Positions 26,633-35,579 of a stretch of DNA of 64,000 bases are shown one piece after another. Each line of letters starts with the position of its first letter. Within the stretch, counting starts at the first letter, position 1. A program made the position numbers and the translations under genes. The notes below the pieces were generated by a model, which was not told the DNA's origin, did no database searches, and saw only the letters and a list, made by a program, of their open reading frames with translations. Origin of the DNA: JACQFZ01 sp036381895 (GTDB lineage: Bacteria > Pseudomonadota > Gammaproteobacteria > Acidiferrobacterales > Sulfurifustaceae). Location: NCBI GenBank assembly GCA_036381895.1, contig DASVBY010000102.1, forward strand, positions 1 to 64,000, written 5' to 3'.

Positions 26633-29406
26633 TTGCGCGAGCCGTCGTCCGCTGGACCCTGGGTGCGGTCCTCGTTCTGTCCCCGCTCACCGGTTTCGCG
26701 CTCGGGCTCGGCAAACTGCAGGTCAAGTCGGCGCTCAATGAGCCGCTCGACGCCGAGATCGACATCACGTCGATCACGGACACCGAGCTGCGCGGCCTTC
26801 AGGTTTCACTCGCCTCCCGTGCCGACTATGAAGCCGTAGGCGTCGAGCGCACGCCGCTGCTCTCCCGGATCAAGTTCAACGTCGCGCGCCGTCCGGACGG
26901 CCGCTACTATCTGCATCTCACCACCGACGCGCCGATCGACGAGCCGTTCCTGCACATGCTGCTGCAGCTCGAATGGCCGGGCGGCCGGCTGGTGCGCGAG
27001 TACACGGCGCTCATCGATCCGCCGAACTACGTCGCCGGCGCGCCGGCGCCGACCGAAGCCCCGCAGATCGCGCCTGCGCCCTCGCCAAGCGCACCCGAGC
27101 CGAGCCGGGTCGAAGTCGTGCCGCCCCCGATGCCGGCCGCGCAGAGCGAACCGCGCCTTGCGACGCCGGCCGCCTCCGTTCCGGCGCCGCTGCCGGAGCC
27201 GTCGACGCAGTCGGTCGAGACCATTCCGCCGCCTGCGCCTGCCGGTCAGCCGCGTGAAGTAACGGTGGCGCCGACGCAGCCGCCCGCGGAAACGGCGCCG
27301 CCCGCGGTCCGGGCGGCGGCGCACGATTGGGCGAACACGGTCGAGTACACAGTGCGTCCGGGCGACACGCTCTGGAGCATCGCCGAACGCGTGCGCGTGG
27401 ACCGGCAGCTCACGCTCGAGCAGGTGATGCTCGCGATCTTCCGCAACAACCCGGATGCGTTCTTCCGCAACAACGTCAACAATCTCTACGCCGGGAAGGT
27501 GCTGAAGATTCCCGAGCGCGATGACGTCGAAGCAATGCCGGCGGGCGCGGCGCGGCGCGAGTTCCGCGCGCAGTACGCGGCGTGGCGCGAATACAAGCTG
27601 AAGCTCGCCGAGAGCAGCCGAACCCTGACGGTCGCCGAGAGCGCGGAACCGCCCGCGGCCGACGAGGGCGGGCAGACGGCGCCGTCGCAAACCGCAACGG
27701 AGAAGACCGACGCGCGCCCGGCGGCCGAGCCGACTCAACAGGAGCTGCTGCGCATCGTGCGCGCGGCGCCCGATGCGGAACAGAAGCAAGGGAGCGACAA
27801 GGCGGCGGAGAGCGAATCGACGACCGCGGACCGGGAGCAGACGGCGCTCGCGGATCGCGTGACGACGCTCGAGGAATCGCTGCAGTCGAAACAACTCGAG
27901 CACCGCGAGCTCGCCGAGAAGGTCGGCCAGGTGCGCGAGCAGCTCAAGAACGAGAAGCGCCTGCTCGAGATCGAGAACCAGGCGCTGGCGCAGCAGACGG
28001 CGAAGCCTGCCGCGGCGCCGTCGCCGCCGCAGGCCGCGGCGAAGCCCGAAGCGAAACCCGAAGCGAAACCTGAACCCGCGCCCGCGAAACAAGGCGCGCA
28101 GGCGGCGCCCGCCGAGCCCGTGAAGGCGCCGCCGCGCCGGCCGATCCCGCGGCCGGCGCCGCCGCCGGTCGAGGACAAGGGCTTCCTTGCCACCCTGGTC
28201 GACGATCTGCTCGACAACACGTTTGCGCCGCTCGTGGGCGGGGTCGTGGTACTGCTCGGCGGAGTGATCCTCATCATTTACATGCGCCGCCGGCGGCGTT
28301 CGATCGCAGAGTTCGAGGAGAGTATTCTCGCGTCGGATGCCATCGCGACCGATGTCGTCACGACCACGGGTACGGCGGACGCGACCACGAGCCAGGCGGT
28401 GACGACGAGTGGCGATACCTCGTTCCTCAGCGACTTCAGCAAGGGCGGCATGGGGCAGGTGCACACGGACGAGGTCGATCCGATCGCCGAGGCCGAGGTG
28501 TATCTCGCGTACGGACGCGACGAGACCGCGGAGGAGATTCTCAAGGAGGCGATCGTCAAGTATCCGGAGCGCCACGAGCTCAAGCAGAAGCTGCTCGAGA
28601 TCTACCACCAGCGCAACGACGTGAACGCCTTCGAAACCCTGGCCGAGGAGCTGTACGCGGCGCTCGGCGGCCGCGGCGGGAAGATCTGGGAGAAGGTCGA
28701 GGAGATGGGCTACAAGCTCAATCCCGAGAACCCGATGTTCCGCGGCGGCGCTGCCGCCGGACGGCCGGCGCCGGAAGCGCCGCCGGCCCGCGCCGTGGAG
28801 GCGCCGACGGACGCCGCGGACAGGGGTGGCGCCGCGGCGGTCTTGGCGGCGGGCAGCGCGGCGGCGGATGTGGCGGCAACCCAGGTGGTCGAAAACGCGC
28901 CTTCCTTCGACCTCGATTTCGACGTGCCGCCGAAGTCGGCCGATTCCGGTGCCGGCTCCAACTCGATCGATTTCGATCTCAACATGGACCTGACCGCCGA
29001 CGCCGGAGCGTCGAAGACCGCGGCGAGCGGCAGCGTCGACTTCGAGTCGCTCGACCTCGGAACGCCGGCCGGCAATCTGATCGACTTCGACAGCGGCAAG
29101 GGCGAGCTGGCGCTCGACTCGCCGATCCAGGAGACGACAGGTCCGGCGGCCGCGGGAGATGAGGTCAAATGGGAGTTCGACGCCCCCGTGGAGTCGGCCG
29201 GCGCCCCTGCGGACGCCGGCGGCGAGAGCGGCAACGGGGCGGCGGATGCGCATTGGGACGAAACCGCGACCAAGCTCGATCTCGCCCGCGCCTATATCGA
29301 CATGGGCGATGCCGAGGGGGCGCGCAGCATCCTCGATGAAGTGCTCGCCGAGGGCAACGAACAGCAGAAGCAGCAAGCCCGGGAGCTGGCGGCACAGATC
29401 GCCTGA
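26617..29406 (+). CDS. fimV: FimV/HubP-type polar peptidoglycan-binding protein
   Basis: FimV localises to the cell pole and supports type IV pilus assembly and second-messenger signalling. From the ATG at 26617 the product is 929 residues: a signal peptide ('VRWTLGAVLVLSPLTGFALG'), a beta-rich N-terminal domain, a Pro/Ala linker, a LysM domain ('YTVRPGDTLWSIAERVRVD'), a coiled coil ('REQTALADRVTTLEESLQSK'), one transmembrane helix ('VGGVVVLLGGVILIIYMRR'), an acidic cytoplasmic stretch and the conserved C-terminal TPR module ('LDLARAYIDMGDAEGARSIL'). The frame is open from 26572 but has no ribosome site there. The gene follows asd, as in Pseudomonas, but truA does not follow. Confidence 0.9.
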   Translation: MRRQLVARAVVRWTLGAVLVLSPLTGFALGLGKLQVKSALNEPLDAEIDITSITDTELRGLQVSLASRADYEAVGVERTPLLSRIKFNVARRPDGRYYLHLTTDAPIDEPFLHMLLQLEWPGGRLVREYTALIDPPNYVAGAPAPTEAPQIAPAPSPSAPEPSRVEVVPPPMPAAQSEPRLATPAASVPAPLPEPSTQSVETIPPPAPAGQPREVTVAPTQPPAETAPPAVRAAAHDWANTVEYTVRPGDTLWSIAERVRVDRQLTLEQVMLAIFRNNPDAFFRNNVNNLYAGKVLKIPERDDVEAMPAGAARREFRAQYAAWREYKLKLAESSRTLTVAESAEPPAADEGGQTAPSQTATEKTDARPAAEPTQQELLRIVRAAPDAEQKQGSDKAAESESTTADREQTALADRVTTLEESLQSKQLEHRELAEKVGQVREQLKNEKRLLEIENQALAQQTAKPAAAPSPPQAAAKPEAKPEAKPEPAPAKQGAQAAPAEPVKAPPRRPIPRPAPPPVEDKGFLATLVDDLLDNTFAPLVGGVVVLLGGVILIIYMRRRRRSIAEFEESILASDAIATDVVTTTGTADATTSQAVTTSGDTSFLSDFSKGGMGQVHTDEVDPIAEAEVYLAYGRDETAEEILKEAIVKYPERHELKQKLLEIYHQRNDVNAFETLAEELYAALGGRGGKIWEKVEEMGYKLNPENPMFRGGAAAGRPAPEAPPARAVEAPTDAADRGGAAAVLAAGSAAADVAATQVVENAPSFDLDFDVPPKSADSGAGSNSIDFDLNMDLTADAGASKTAASGSVDFESLDLGTPAGNLIDFDSGKGELALDSPIQETTGPAAAGDEVKWEFDAPVESAGAPADAGGESGNGAADAHWDETATKLDLARAYIDMGDAEGARSILDEVLAEGNEQQKQQARELAAQIA

Positions 29407-29437
29407 GGCGGGTCGGTGAAGGAGCGGCCGCGGCGGC

Positions 29438-30151
29438 CTAGAAGCGCCGTCCGAAGTACAGCCCGACGCGCCGGTCGAAGCCCGACTCGGCGCTGATTCC
29501 CACGTATCCCTCGCCGTCGAGATCTAGCTCGAGCCCGACGAAGCCGCCCGTGGTGTCGGTTTCCTCGAGCTCCCGCGTCTCGTCCGTTCCGCCGCCGCGC
29601 CGGCGCTGCTCACCGTTAAGGCGCGCATAGCGCACGCCGGCATACCCGTGCACCGGCCCGCCGAGGCGGGCGCGTACGCCGAACCGGGCGCTCGGCGCGT
29701 TCCAGGAGACGTCGACGAGCTCCCCGTTGTTCTCTTCTTCCACCTCTTGATACACCCACGCGGCGCGCGCGAACACGTTGAAGCGCGCCGTCGTGAGCAG
29801 GTCGAGATCGAGCGACACCCCGGTATGCCAGCCGTCGAGCTCGCGCCCGGCGGTGGGCGGGTTGTTCGCCTGCGTCAGGAAGGCGTAGCCGCCGAACAGC
29901 CCGAGCTGCAGCCGGTCGCTGAAGCGCTCGCGCCAGACGATGCCGATGCGGTCGATCGAGGTATCGACGCGGCGGTCGCCGTAGTCGATGTCGATCGACG
30001 CGGTTTCGAAGTACAGGCTGAAATCGATGGGCCGGTCCGGGTAGAGGCGCGTCTCGCGTTCGGCCGCGCCCGCGATCGCGGGCAGGAGCAGCGCGAGCAG
30101 GAGCAGCGTCCGTTCAGCCAGTCCGTTCGAGCGTGATGAAGGTGTAGGCAT
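29438..30151 (-). CDS. Outer-membrane beta-barrel protein of unknown role
   Basis: A signal peptide ('TLLLLALLLPAIAGAAERET') is followed by about 200 residues of alternating strands ('IDFSLYFETASIDIDYGDRR', 'LQLGLFGGYAFLTQA', 'FNVFARAAWVYQEVE') and the product ends in 'GLYFGRRF', a C-terminal phenylalanine as BamA substrates have. This is an OmpA/porin-like barrel of about 237 residues with no recognised family. I chose the ATG at 30151, which overlaps the end of folA by 38 bp; the start is not certain because the frame is open further upstream. Confidence 0.72.
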   Translation of the reverse strand: MPTPSSRSNGLAERTLLLLALLLPAIAGAAERETRLYPDRPIDFSLYFETASIDIDYGDRRVDTSIDRIGIVWRERFSDRLQLGLFGGYAFLTQANNPPTAGRELDGWHTGVSLDLDLLTTARFNVFARAAWVYQEVEEENNGELVDVSWNAPSARFGVRARLGGPVHGYAGVRYARLNGEQRRRGGGTDETRELEETDTTGGFVGLELDLDGEGYVGISAESGFDRRVGLYFGRRF

Positions 30152-30602
30152 AGGCGTGCTCGGCATCCGCTTCGTGGCGCTCGCGTTCGATCTCGCGCCA
30201 CGAAGCCCAATCCACCGCCGGAAACAGGGTATCGCCGGGGATCTCGGCGTGCACGCGCGTGAGGTACAGGCGGTACGCGCGCGGGAGCGCCTCGGCATAG
30301 AGCTGCGCCCCGCCGATGACGAACGCTTCCGGCGAAGCGGCGGCGCGGGCCAGCGCCTCCTCCAGCGAATGAACCACTGTGCACCCGGGGGCCGTGTAAT
30401 CGGCGCGGCGGGTCACGACGATGTTCGTGCGCCCGGGAAGCGGACGGCCGATCGCCTCGTAGCTGCGCCGTCCCATGACGATCGGATGACCGATGGTGAT
30501 GCGGCGAAAGCGCTTGAGATCGGCCGGCAGGCGCCAGGGCAGGGCGTTGTCACGCCCGATGACCCCGTTCTCGGCGACGGCAGCGATGAGGGAGACACGC
30601 AT
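30114..30602 (-). CDS. folA: Dihydrofolate reductase
   Basis: DHFR regenerates tetrahydrofolate with NADPH after thymidylate synthesis. The 162-residue product has 'SLIAAVAENGVIGRDNALPW' at the start, with Trp23 and the folate-binding Asp28 of the family, the 'HPIVMGRRSYEAIGRPLPGR' NADPH loop and 'EAFVIGGAQLYAEALP'. It lies 67 bp after thyA on the same strand, the usual functional pair. Confidence 0.96.
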   Translation of the reverse strand: MRVSLIAAVAENGVIGRDNALPWRLPADLKRFRRITIGHPIVMGRRSYEAIGRPLPGRTNIVVTRRADYTAPGCTVVHSLEEALARAAASPEAFVIGGAQLYAEALPRAYRLYLTRVHAEIPGDTLFPAVDWASWREIERERHEADAEHAYAYTFITLERTG

Positions 30603-30669
30603 CAGGGAGCGAGACGAAGCAGACCGAAGGGGCTGGCAGTCGGGCGGTGCGCCTGGCCCGGCTCCTCCG

Positions 30670-31464
30670 TCACACCGCCACCGGCGCCTTGATCGCCGGG
30701 TGGGGATCGTAGTTCATGAGCTCGAAGTCGTCGTAGACGAACTCTTCGAGCGCCTTGCGCGCCGGATTCAGGCGCATCTGCGGGAGCGGGAGGGGCGTGC
30801 GCGTGAGCTGCAGGCGTGCCTGCTCGAGATGGTTGAGGTACAGGTGGGCGTCGCCGAGGGTGTGGATGAACTCGCCGGGGCGCAGCCCCGTCACCTGAGC
30901 GACCATGAGCGTCAGCAGCGCATACGAGGCGATGTTGAACGGGACGCCGAGAAAGACATCGCCGCTGCGCTGATACAGCTGGCACGACAGCCGCCCCTCC
31001 GCGACATAGAATTGAAACAGGGTGTGGCAGGGCGGCAGCGCCATCTTATCGATATCGGCGACGTTCCACGCGCTCACGATCAGCCGGCGCGAGTCGGGGG
31101 TGCGGCGGATCTGCTCGACCACCTGCGCGATCTGGTCGATGTGCCGGCCGTCCGGGGCCGGCCAGGAACGCCACTGGTAGCCGTAGATCGGCCCGAGTTC
31201 GCCGCGCGGATCCGCCCATTCGTCCCAGATCGTGACGCCGTGCTCCTGCAGGTAGCGCACGTTCGTGTCGCCCCGCAGGAACCAGAGCAGCTCGTGCACG
31301 ATCGACTTCACGTGCAGCTTCTTGGTGGTGAGCAGCGGGAAGCCGCGGGCGAGGTCGAAGCGCATCTGATAGCCGAATACCGAGAGCGTTCCGGTCCCGG
31401 TACGGTCGGCCTTGCGGGTGCCGTGCTCGAGCAGGTGCCGCAGCAGGTCAAGGTACTGGTGCAT
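30670..31464 (-). CDS. thyA: Thymidylate synthase
   Basis: ThyA methylates dUMP with methylene-THF to give dTMP. The 264-residue protein has exactly the E. coli length and the nucleophile Cys146 in 'ALPPCHTLFQFYV'; 'RTGTGTLSVFGYQMRFDL' and 'SGDVFLGVPFNIASYALL' complete the active site. Presence of ThyA with FolA means the organism does not depend on ThyX here. The 221 bp between thyA and the next, divergent gene contain no gene I can support. Confidence 0.97.
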   Translation of the reverse strand: MHQYLDLLRHLLEHGTRKADRTGTGTLSVFGYQMRFDLARGFPLLTTKKLHVKSIVHELLWFLRGDTNVRYLQEHGVTIWDEWADPRGELGPIYGYQWRSWPAPDGRHIDQIAQVVEQIRRTPDSRRLIVSAWNVADIDKMALPPCHTLFQFYVAEGRLSCQLYQRSGDVFLGVPFNIASYALLTLMVAQVTGLRPGEFIHTLGDAHLYLNHLEQARLQLTRTPLPLPQMRLNPARKALEEFVYDDFELMNYDPHPAIKAPVAV

Positions 31465-31685
31465 GGCGAGAAGCGAGCCGTGCGGAATGCGAAGAATCGC
31501 CGACGAGTGGTAGCACGACTACGTAGGCAAACCGCCGCTTTTCCACGATTATTCTTGACATGCGGTGCCCGCGCACAACGGCCGCATCGGACCCCGAACG
31601 AGAACGCAATCCAGGCACGGCGCTAGTATAGCGTGACCCGCCTGCGAAGGCAGTCCATCCAGCGGGGCCCAGGAGGATATCAATA

Positions 31686-32333
31686 ATGAACAACCGCTAC
31701 TTCTTCATGGTGCCGTTGCTGGAGCGCCTGGCGCAGCCCGCGTTCTTCTGCTGGCTGGTCGCGATGACGCTGCGCGTCGCCGCGGCGCTGGTCGCGCTGC
31801 TGTCGTTCACGATTTTCTTCCAGGTCGGCAAGCTCACGTTCGAGCTGCCCGCGAACCGCGTGCTCGGCGGCTTCCTGTTCGAGGTCTTCTTCGTGCTCGC
31901 CGTGTACGCGGCCGTGCACGTCTTCCTGATCCGCGCCCGCGAGGTCGAGACCGTGCGCTCGGGCGACTCCTACGCAATCGCGGTGCTCGCGCTGCTGGTG
32001 CGGCTCGCCGGAGAGGCCTACTTTGCGTTCGTTACGCTCATGGCGATCGGCGGCGGCTTGTTCGTCTGGTTCACCAGCCGCGGACTCGACGACATCCTGG
32101 GGCCGGTCGTGCGGGTGCTGCTCCCCGGCAGCGGCGACGACTCGACCTTCATGGGCGGGATCCAGCTCATGATGAGCGGGATGCTGAGCGGGCTCGGGGT
32201 GCTCGTGCTCGCGTACGCGGCTGCGCAGACGCTCGCGATGCTGCTGCGGCCCGGCCGTAGCGGCAGCGCGCAGCAGTTCCCGACCGCGAGCCTCCATCAG
32301 TCCTATCGCTCGCGCTTCGGCGCGGGGTCCTAG
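31686..32333 (+). CDS. Unrecognised integral membrane protein
   Basis: The 215-residue protein has about four hydrophobic helices ('LVAMTLRVAAALVALLSFTI', 'LFEVFFVLAVYAAVHVFLI', 'FVTLMAIGGGLFVWF', 'GMLSGLGVLVLAYAAAQTL'). An excellent ribosome site, AGGAGG at 31671-31676, lies 9 bases before the ATG, so it is clearly expressed. I do not recognise a family or conserved catalytic motif. Its 3' end overlaps the convergent chemoreceptor gene by 4 bp. Confidence 0.75.
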   Translation: MNNRYFFMVPLLERLAQPAFFCWLVAMTLRVAAALVALLSFTIFFQVGKLTFELPANRVLGGFLFEVFFVLAVYAAVHVFLIRAREVETVRSGDSYAIAVLALLVRLAGEAYFAFVTLMAIGGGLFVWFTSRGLDDILGPVVRVLLPGSGDDSTFMGGIQLMMSGMLSGLGVLVLAYAAAQTLAMLLRPGRSGSAQQFPTASLHQSYRSRFGAGS

Positions 32334-33958
32334 CCGGCCGTGCCCCGGGCCGGCGCGCGGTAGCCGTCTTCCGGCTCCGAAACGGAGGCGGGGGCCGGGC
32401 GGCGGGACGCCGCCGTCCGTTCGTCCTTGCGGCCGCGATAGATGCCGCAGGCGACGAAGGCATCGCCGATCCGTTCGAAGTAGGTCGACTTCTGCTCGGT
32501 GCGCCCCGTGAGCGGGTTCTTCCAGAGGTAGTCGCACCAGCCTTTGCCCCTGGTTCGCGCCACCTCGATGATCTCCTTGATAAACTCCTTGCCGTCGGCC
32601 GCGCGGAGGTCGTGCTGGCGCTGCCCGGCGCCCGCCGGATTGGAGCCGTTCGCGAGGATGACGCCGTCGAAATCGGCGGCCCAGATGTAGTACCGGCCGT
32701 CGTTGAACTCGCCGCTCGGGCGGTTGAAGTCCTGCATCGCGCGCTCCATGCCGACCGCGCGTATGTGCGCGAGCGCGCGCTGCACGAGCGCCACCGCCTG
32801 TTCGCGCTCCTCCAGGCGGTCGATCTTGAACGCCTCGACCACCTGGACCAGGCGCGCGGCTTCCTGCTCGAACGCCGCCGCCGAGGCGGCCGCTTCCTCG
32901 ACCAGCGCCGCGTTCTGCTGCGTGACGTTGTCCATCTGCACGATCGCGCGGTTGATGTTCTCGACGCCCGCGCTCTGCTCGGCGGAAGCGGCCGCGATCT
33001 CGCCGATGACTTCGTCCACCCGGCGCACGCTGTCCACCACTTTCTCCATGGTGGCGTCGGCCTCCGCGGCCAGGGTGCTGCCCTTGCTCGCGCTGCCGAC
33101 CGACGCCTCGATCAGCGCCTTGATCTCCTTCGCCGCCTCGGCGCTGCGCTGCGCGAGGCCGCGCACTTCGGACGCGACCACCGCGAACCCGCGGCCCTGC
33201 TCGCCGGCGCGCGCCGCCTCCACGGCGGCGTTGAGCGCGAGGATGTTCGTCTGGAAGGCGATGCCTTCGATGGTGCCGAGGATGTCGCCGACGCGGCGCG
33301 CCGACGCGTCGATCTCCTGCATGGTGCGCGTGAGATCGCGGATGCGCTCCGACGCGTGGTGCGCGACCGCGGTCGCCCCGTTCGCGAGCTGATTGGCGCG
33401 GGCGCAGTTGTCGGCGTTCTGGCGGATCGTGGCCGAGAGCTCCTCCATGGCCGACGCCGTTTCCTCGAGTGACGCCGCCTGCTCCTGCGTGCGCCGCGAC
33501 AGATCGGCGTTGCCGTCCGCGATCCCCTTGGCCATCTCGGCGATCGCCTCGGCGCTCGCGCGCACCTGGGCGACGATGGCCGTGAGGCTCTGGTTCATCC
33601 TGGCGATCGACGACCAGAGCCGGGCGGTATCGCCGTTGCGCGATGCCGGATCGAAATCGGTTCTTGCCGCGACGAGCTCGCCGCTCGCCATGCGTTCGGA
33701 TATGTGCAGCAGGCGTTCGAGCTCGAACGTCACGTAGGCGTAGAGCCCGGCGAGCGCGTAGGCGGCGACGAGCGCGAGCAGCGCCACGACGGCCCCGGCG
33801 ACTGGCGCCGGCAGCGCGCGCAGCTCGGGCTCGGGGCCGAAGAGGAGGCCGGCCGCGACCGTCGGCAGCAGGAACAGCAGGCCGGCAAGGGAGAAGCCGG
33901 CCGCGAAGCGGCTGCGCGCCATGAACGCGAACGCCGGCTGGAGCAAGCTCTTGTACAT
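32330..33958 (-). CDS. Methyl-accepting chemotaxis protein with C-terminal Cache-like domain
   Basis: This chemoreceptor has two adjacent transmembrane helices (about 18-40 and 52-76) with almost no periplasmic loop, a HAMP-like region, and the methyl-accepting domain whose hairpin tip reads 'NILALNAAVEAARAGEQGRG' and 'FAVVASEVRGLAQRSAEAAK'. Uncommonly, a sensory domain lies at the C-terminus (about 385-505): 'GRYYIWAADFDGVILANG', 'DGKEFIKEIIEVARTRGKGW' and 'KSTYFERIGDAFVACGIYRG' resemble a single Cache domain. It probably senses something in the cytoplasm. No other che genes are nearby, so the cluster it signals to is elsewhere. Confidence 0.9.
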   Translation of the reverse strand: MYKSLLQPAFAFMARSRFAAGFSLAGLLFLLPTVAAGLLFGPEPELRALPAPVAGAVVALLALVAAYALAGLYAYVTFELERLLHISERMASGELVAARTDFDPASRNGDTARLWSSIARMNQSLTAIVAQVRASAEAIAEMAKGIADGNADLSRRTQEQAASLEETASAMEELSATIRQNADNCARANQLANGATAVAHHASERIRDLTRTMQEIDASARRVGDILGTIEGIAFQTNILALNAAVEAARAGEQGRGFAVVASEVRGLAQRSAEAAKEIKALIEASVGSASKGSTLAAEADATMEKVVDSVRRVDEVIGEIAAASAEQSAGVENINRAIVQMDNVTQQNAALVEEAAASAAAFEQEAARLVQVVEAFKIDRLEEREQAVALVQRALAHIRAVGMERAMQDFNRPSGEFNDGRYYIWAADFDGVILANGSNPAGAGQRQHDLRAADGKEFIKEIIEVARTRGKGWCDYLWKNPLTGRTEQKSTYFERIGDAFVACGIYRGRKDERTAASRRPAPASVSEPEDGYRAPARGTAG

Positions 33959-34104
33959 GTGAGTCTCCCGTACGCGCCGCGGCGCTTCTGCGGCGCGGCG
34001 CTGTGCGATGCTTTACTCAAAGATTAGGCAAGCAGGGCGGCAAAGCGAGCCGCGGAAAGAGGCGGGGGCGGGCGGCCGGCCGCGGGGCGGTCGGCAGGAA
34101 GCGG

Positions 34105-34803
34105 CTAGTAGCGGCGATAACCGCCGAACAGCGGCACGCGCGCCCGCTTGAAGAGCGGCACCAGGGCCATGCCGGCAACGAAGCCGCCGACGTGGGCACC
34201 GAAGGCGACCCCGCCCTGACCCGCTCCGGCGAGCAGCGAACTGACGAGCTGGAGCACGAACCACAGGCCGAGCACGACCACCGCGGGCAAGTGCACGATC
34301 TGCGAGAAGAAGCCGAGCGGTATCAGCACCAGCACGCGCGCCCGCGGGTAGAGCAGCAGATAGGCGCCGAGCACGCCGGAGATCGCCCCGCTTGCGCCGA
34401 TCATGGGGATGGTCGAGTCCGGATCGGGCAGCGCCTGCGCGAGGGCCGCCGCGATGCCGCAGGCGAGGTAGAAGACCAGGAAGCGGCCATGCCCCATCGC
34501 ATCCTCGACGTTGTCGCCGAAGATCCACAGGTACAGCAGGTTCCCGGCCAGGTGCAGCAGGCCGCCGTGCATGAACATGGAGGTGAAGACCGTCGCTTCG
34601 GGCGGGATCAGCCGCAGATCCACGGGGAGCTCCGCGCCGCCCAGCAGGGTCGCCGGAATCACGCCGAGGCTCACCACCGCGCGCTCGAATCCTTCCTGGC
34701 CGAGCGAGAGCTGCCAGAGGAAGACGACCACGCACGCGCCGAGCAGAGTGAAGTTCACGAACGGCACACGGCTGCTCGGGATGTCGTCGCGCAGGGGGAT
34801 CAT
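34105..34803 (-). CDS. Rhomboid-family intramembrane serine protease
   Basis: The 232-residue protein has about six membrane helices. The catalytic serine lies in 'GASGAISGVLGAYLL' (near residue 137) and the partner histidine in 'AFGAHVGGFVAGMAL' (near 203), so the dyad is complete. 'FTSMFMHGGLLHLAGNLLYL' is the conserved second-helix region. It is the last gene of the minus-strand run folD-pgi-mtfA-rhomboid; its ATG overlaps the mtfA stop (ATGA, 34800-34803). Confidence 0.93.
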   Translation of the reverse strand: MIPLRDDIPSSRVPFVNFTLLGACVVVFLWQLSLGQEGFERAVVSLGVIPATLLGGAELPVDLRLIPPEATVFTSMFMHGGLLHLAGNLLYLWIFGDNVEDAMGHGRFLVFYLACGIAAALAQALPDPDSTIPMIGASGAISGVLGAYLLLYPRARVLVLIPLGFFSQIVHLPAVVVLGLWFVLQLVSSLLAGAGQGGVAFGAHVGGFVAGMALVPLFKRARVPLFGGYRRY

Positions 34804-35567
34804 GCGTCGTCTCCGAGCACGGTGAGCGGGTCCTGGCGGTAGAAGCGCGCGAGCTCCGCGTACACCGCAGGAAAGTCCTCCACGATGAGCGCGGGGCAGG
34901 TGAAGAACGTCTCTGTCAGCACGGCGTAGAACTCGGCCGGATCGGTCGCCGCATAGGGATCGAGCGCCGTATCCTCGGATTCGTCCACCATCGCGCCGAA
35001 CCGTTCGTACGCGGTGCGGAACACGTGCGCCCACGTCTCCGCCGACATGTCGGCGTGCAGCGGCGGATAGCCGTTCGCGTCGCCGTTCAGGATGTCGAGC
35101 TTGTGCGCGCACTCGTGGATCACGACGTCGCGGTCGGCGAGCCCGATCTCTTCCTCGATCGTCTGCCACGAGAGCACCATCGGGCCCTGGCTCAGCGACT
35201 GTCCGCAGAGCTCGCGCAGCTCGCTGTGCACCACGCCCGCTTCGTCCATGTATTCCTCGGGGACACGGAAGTCGCCCGGGTAGACGACGATGTCGCTCCA
35301 GCCGCGGTAGTAGTCGAGGCCCAGGCGGAGCACCGGCACGCAGGCTTTGAGGGCGATTACGGCGCGCACGAGCGGCGTCACCTCGAACCCGGCCGCGCCG
35401 TCGAACGACTTGGCGCGGATGAAATCTTCCGCGAGCTCCCGCAGTGCGCGCCGCTCCGCGGCCGGCAGCCGCGCGGCATAGCGGCAGTAGCCGAGCGCCT
35501 GCGACCAGAGCGCCGGCGTGATCGCCGGCCGGCGGGCGCGGCCATGAAAGAGTCGCCAGGGGACCAA
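34800..35567 (-). CDS. mtfA: MtfA-type zinc metallopeptidase
   Basis: MtfA in E. coli binds the Mlc repressor and controls the glucose PTS, with aminopeptidase activity. The 255-residue protein has the zinc motif in 'DVVIHECAHKLDILNGDANG' (HExxH near residue 150) and later 'DPAEFYAVLTETFF' supplying the third ligand. The start appears to be TTG at 35567, 12 bp after pgi; no nearby ATG is in frame. Its link to pgi suits a role in sugar metabolism control. Confidence 0.92.
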   Translation of the reverse strand: MVPWRLFHGRARRPAITPALWSQALGYCRYAARLPAAERRALRELAEDFIRAKSFDGAAGFEVTPLVRAVIALKACVPVLRLGLDYYRGWSDIVVYPGDFRVPEEYMDEAGVVHSELRELCGQSLSQGPMVLSWQTIEEEIGLADRDVVIHECAHKLDILNGDANGYPPLHADMSAETWAHVFRTAYERFGAMVDESEDTALDPYAATDPAEFYAVLTETFFTCPALIVEDFPAVYAELARFYRQDPLTVLGDDA

Positions 35568-35579
35568 GGCGCGATTCCG

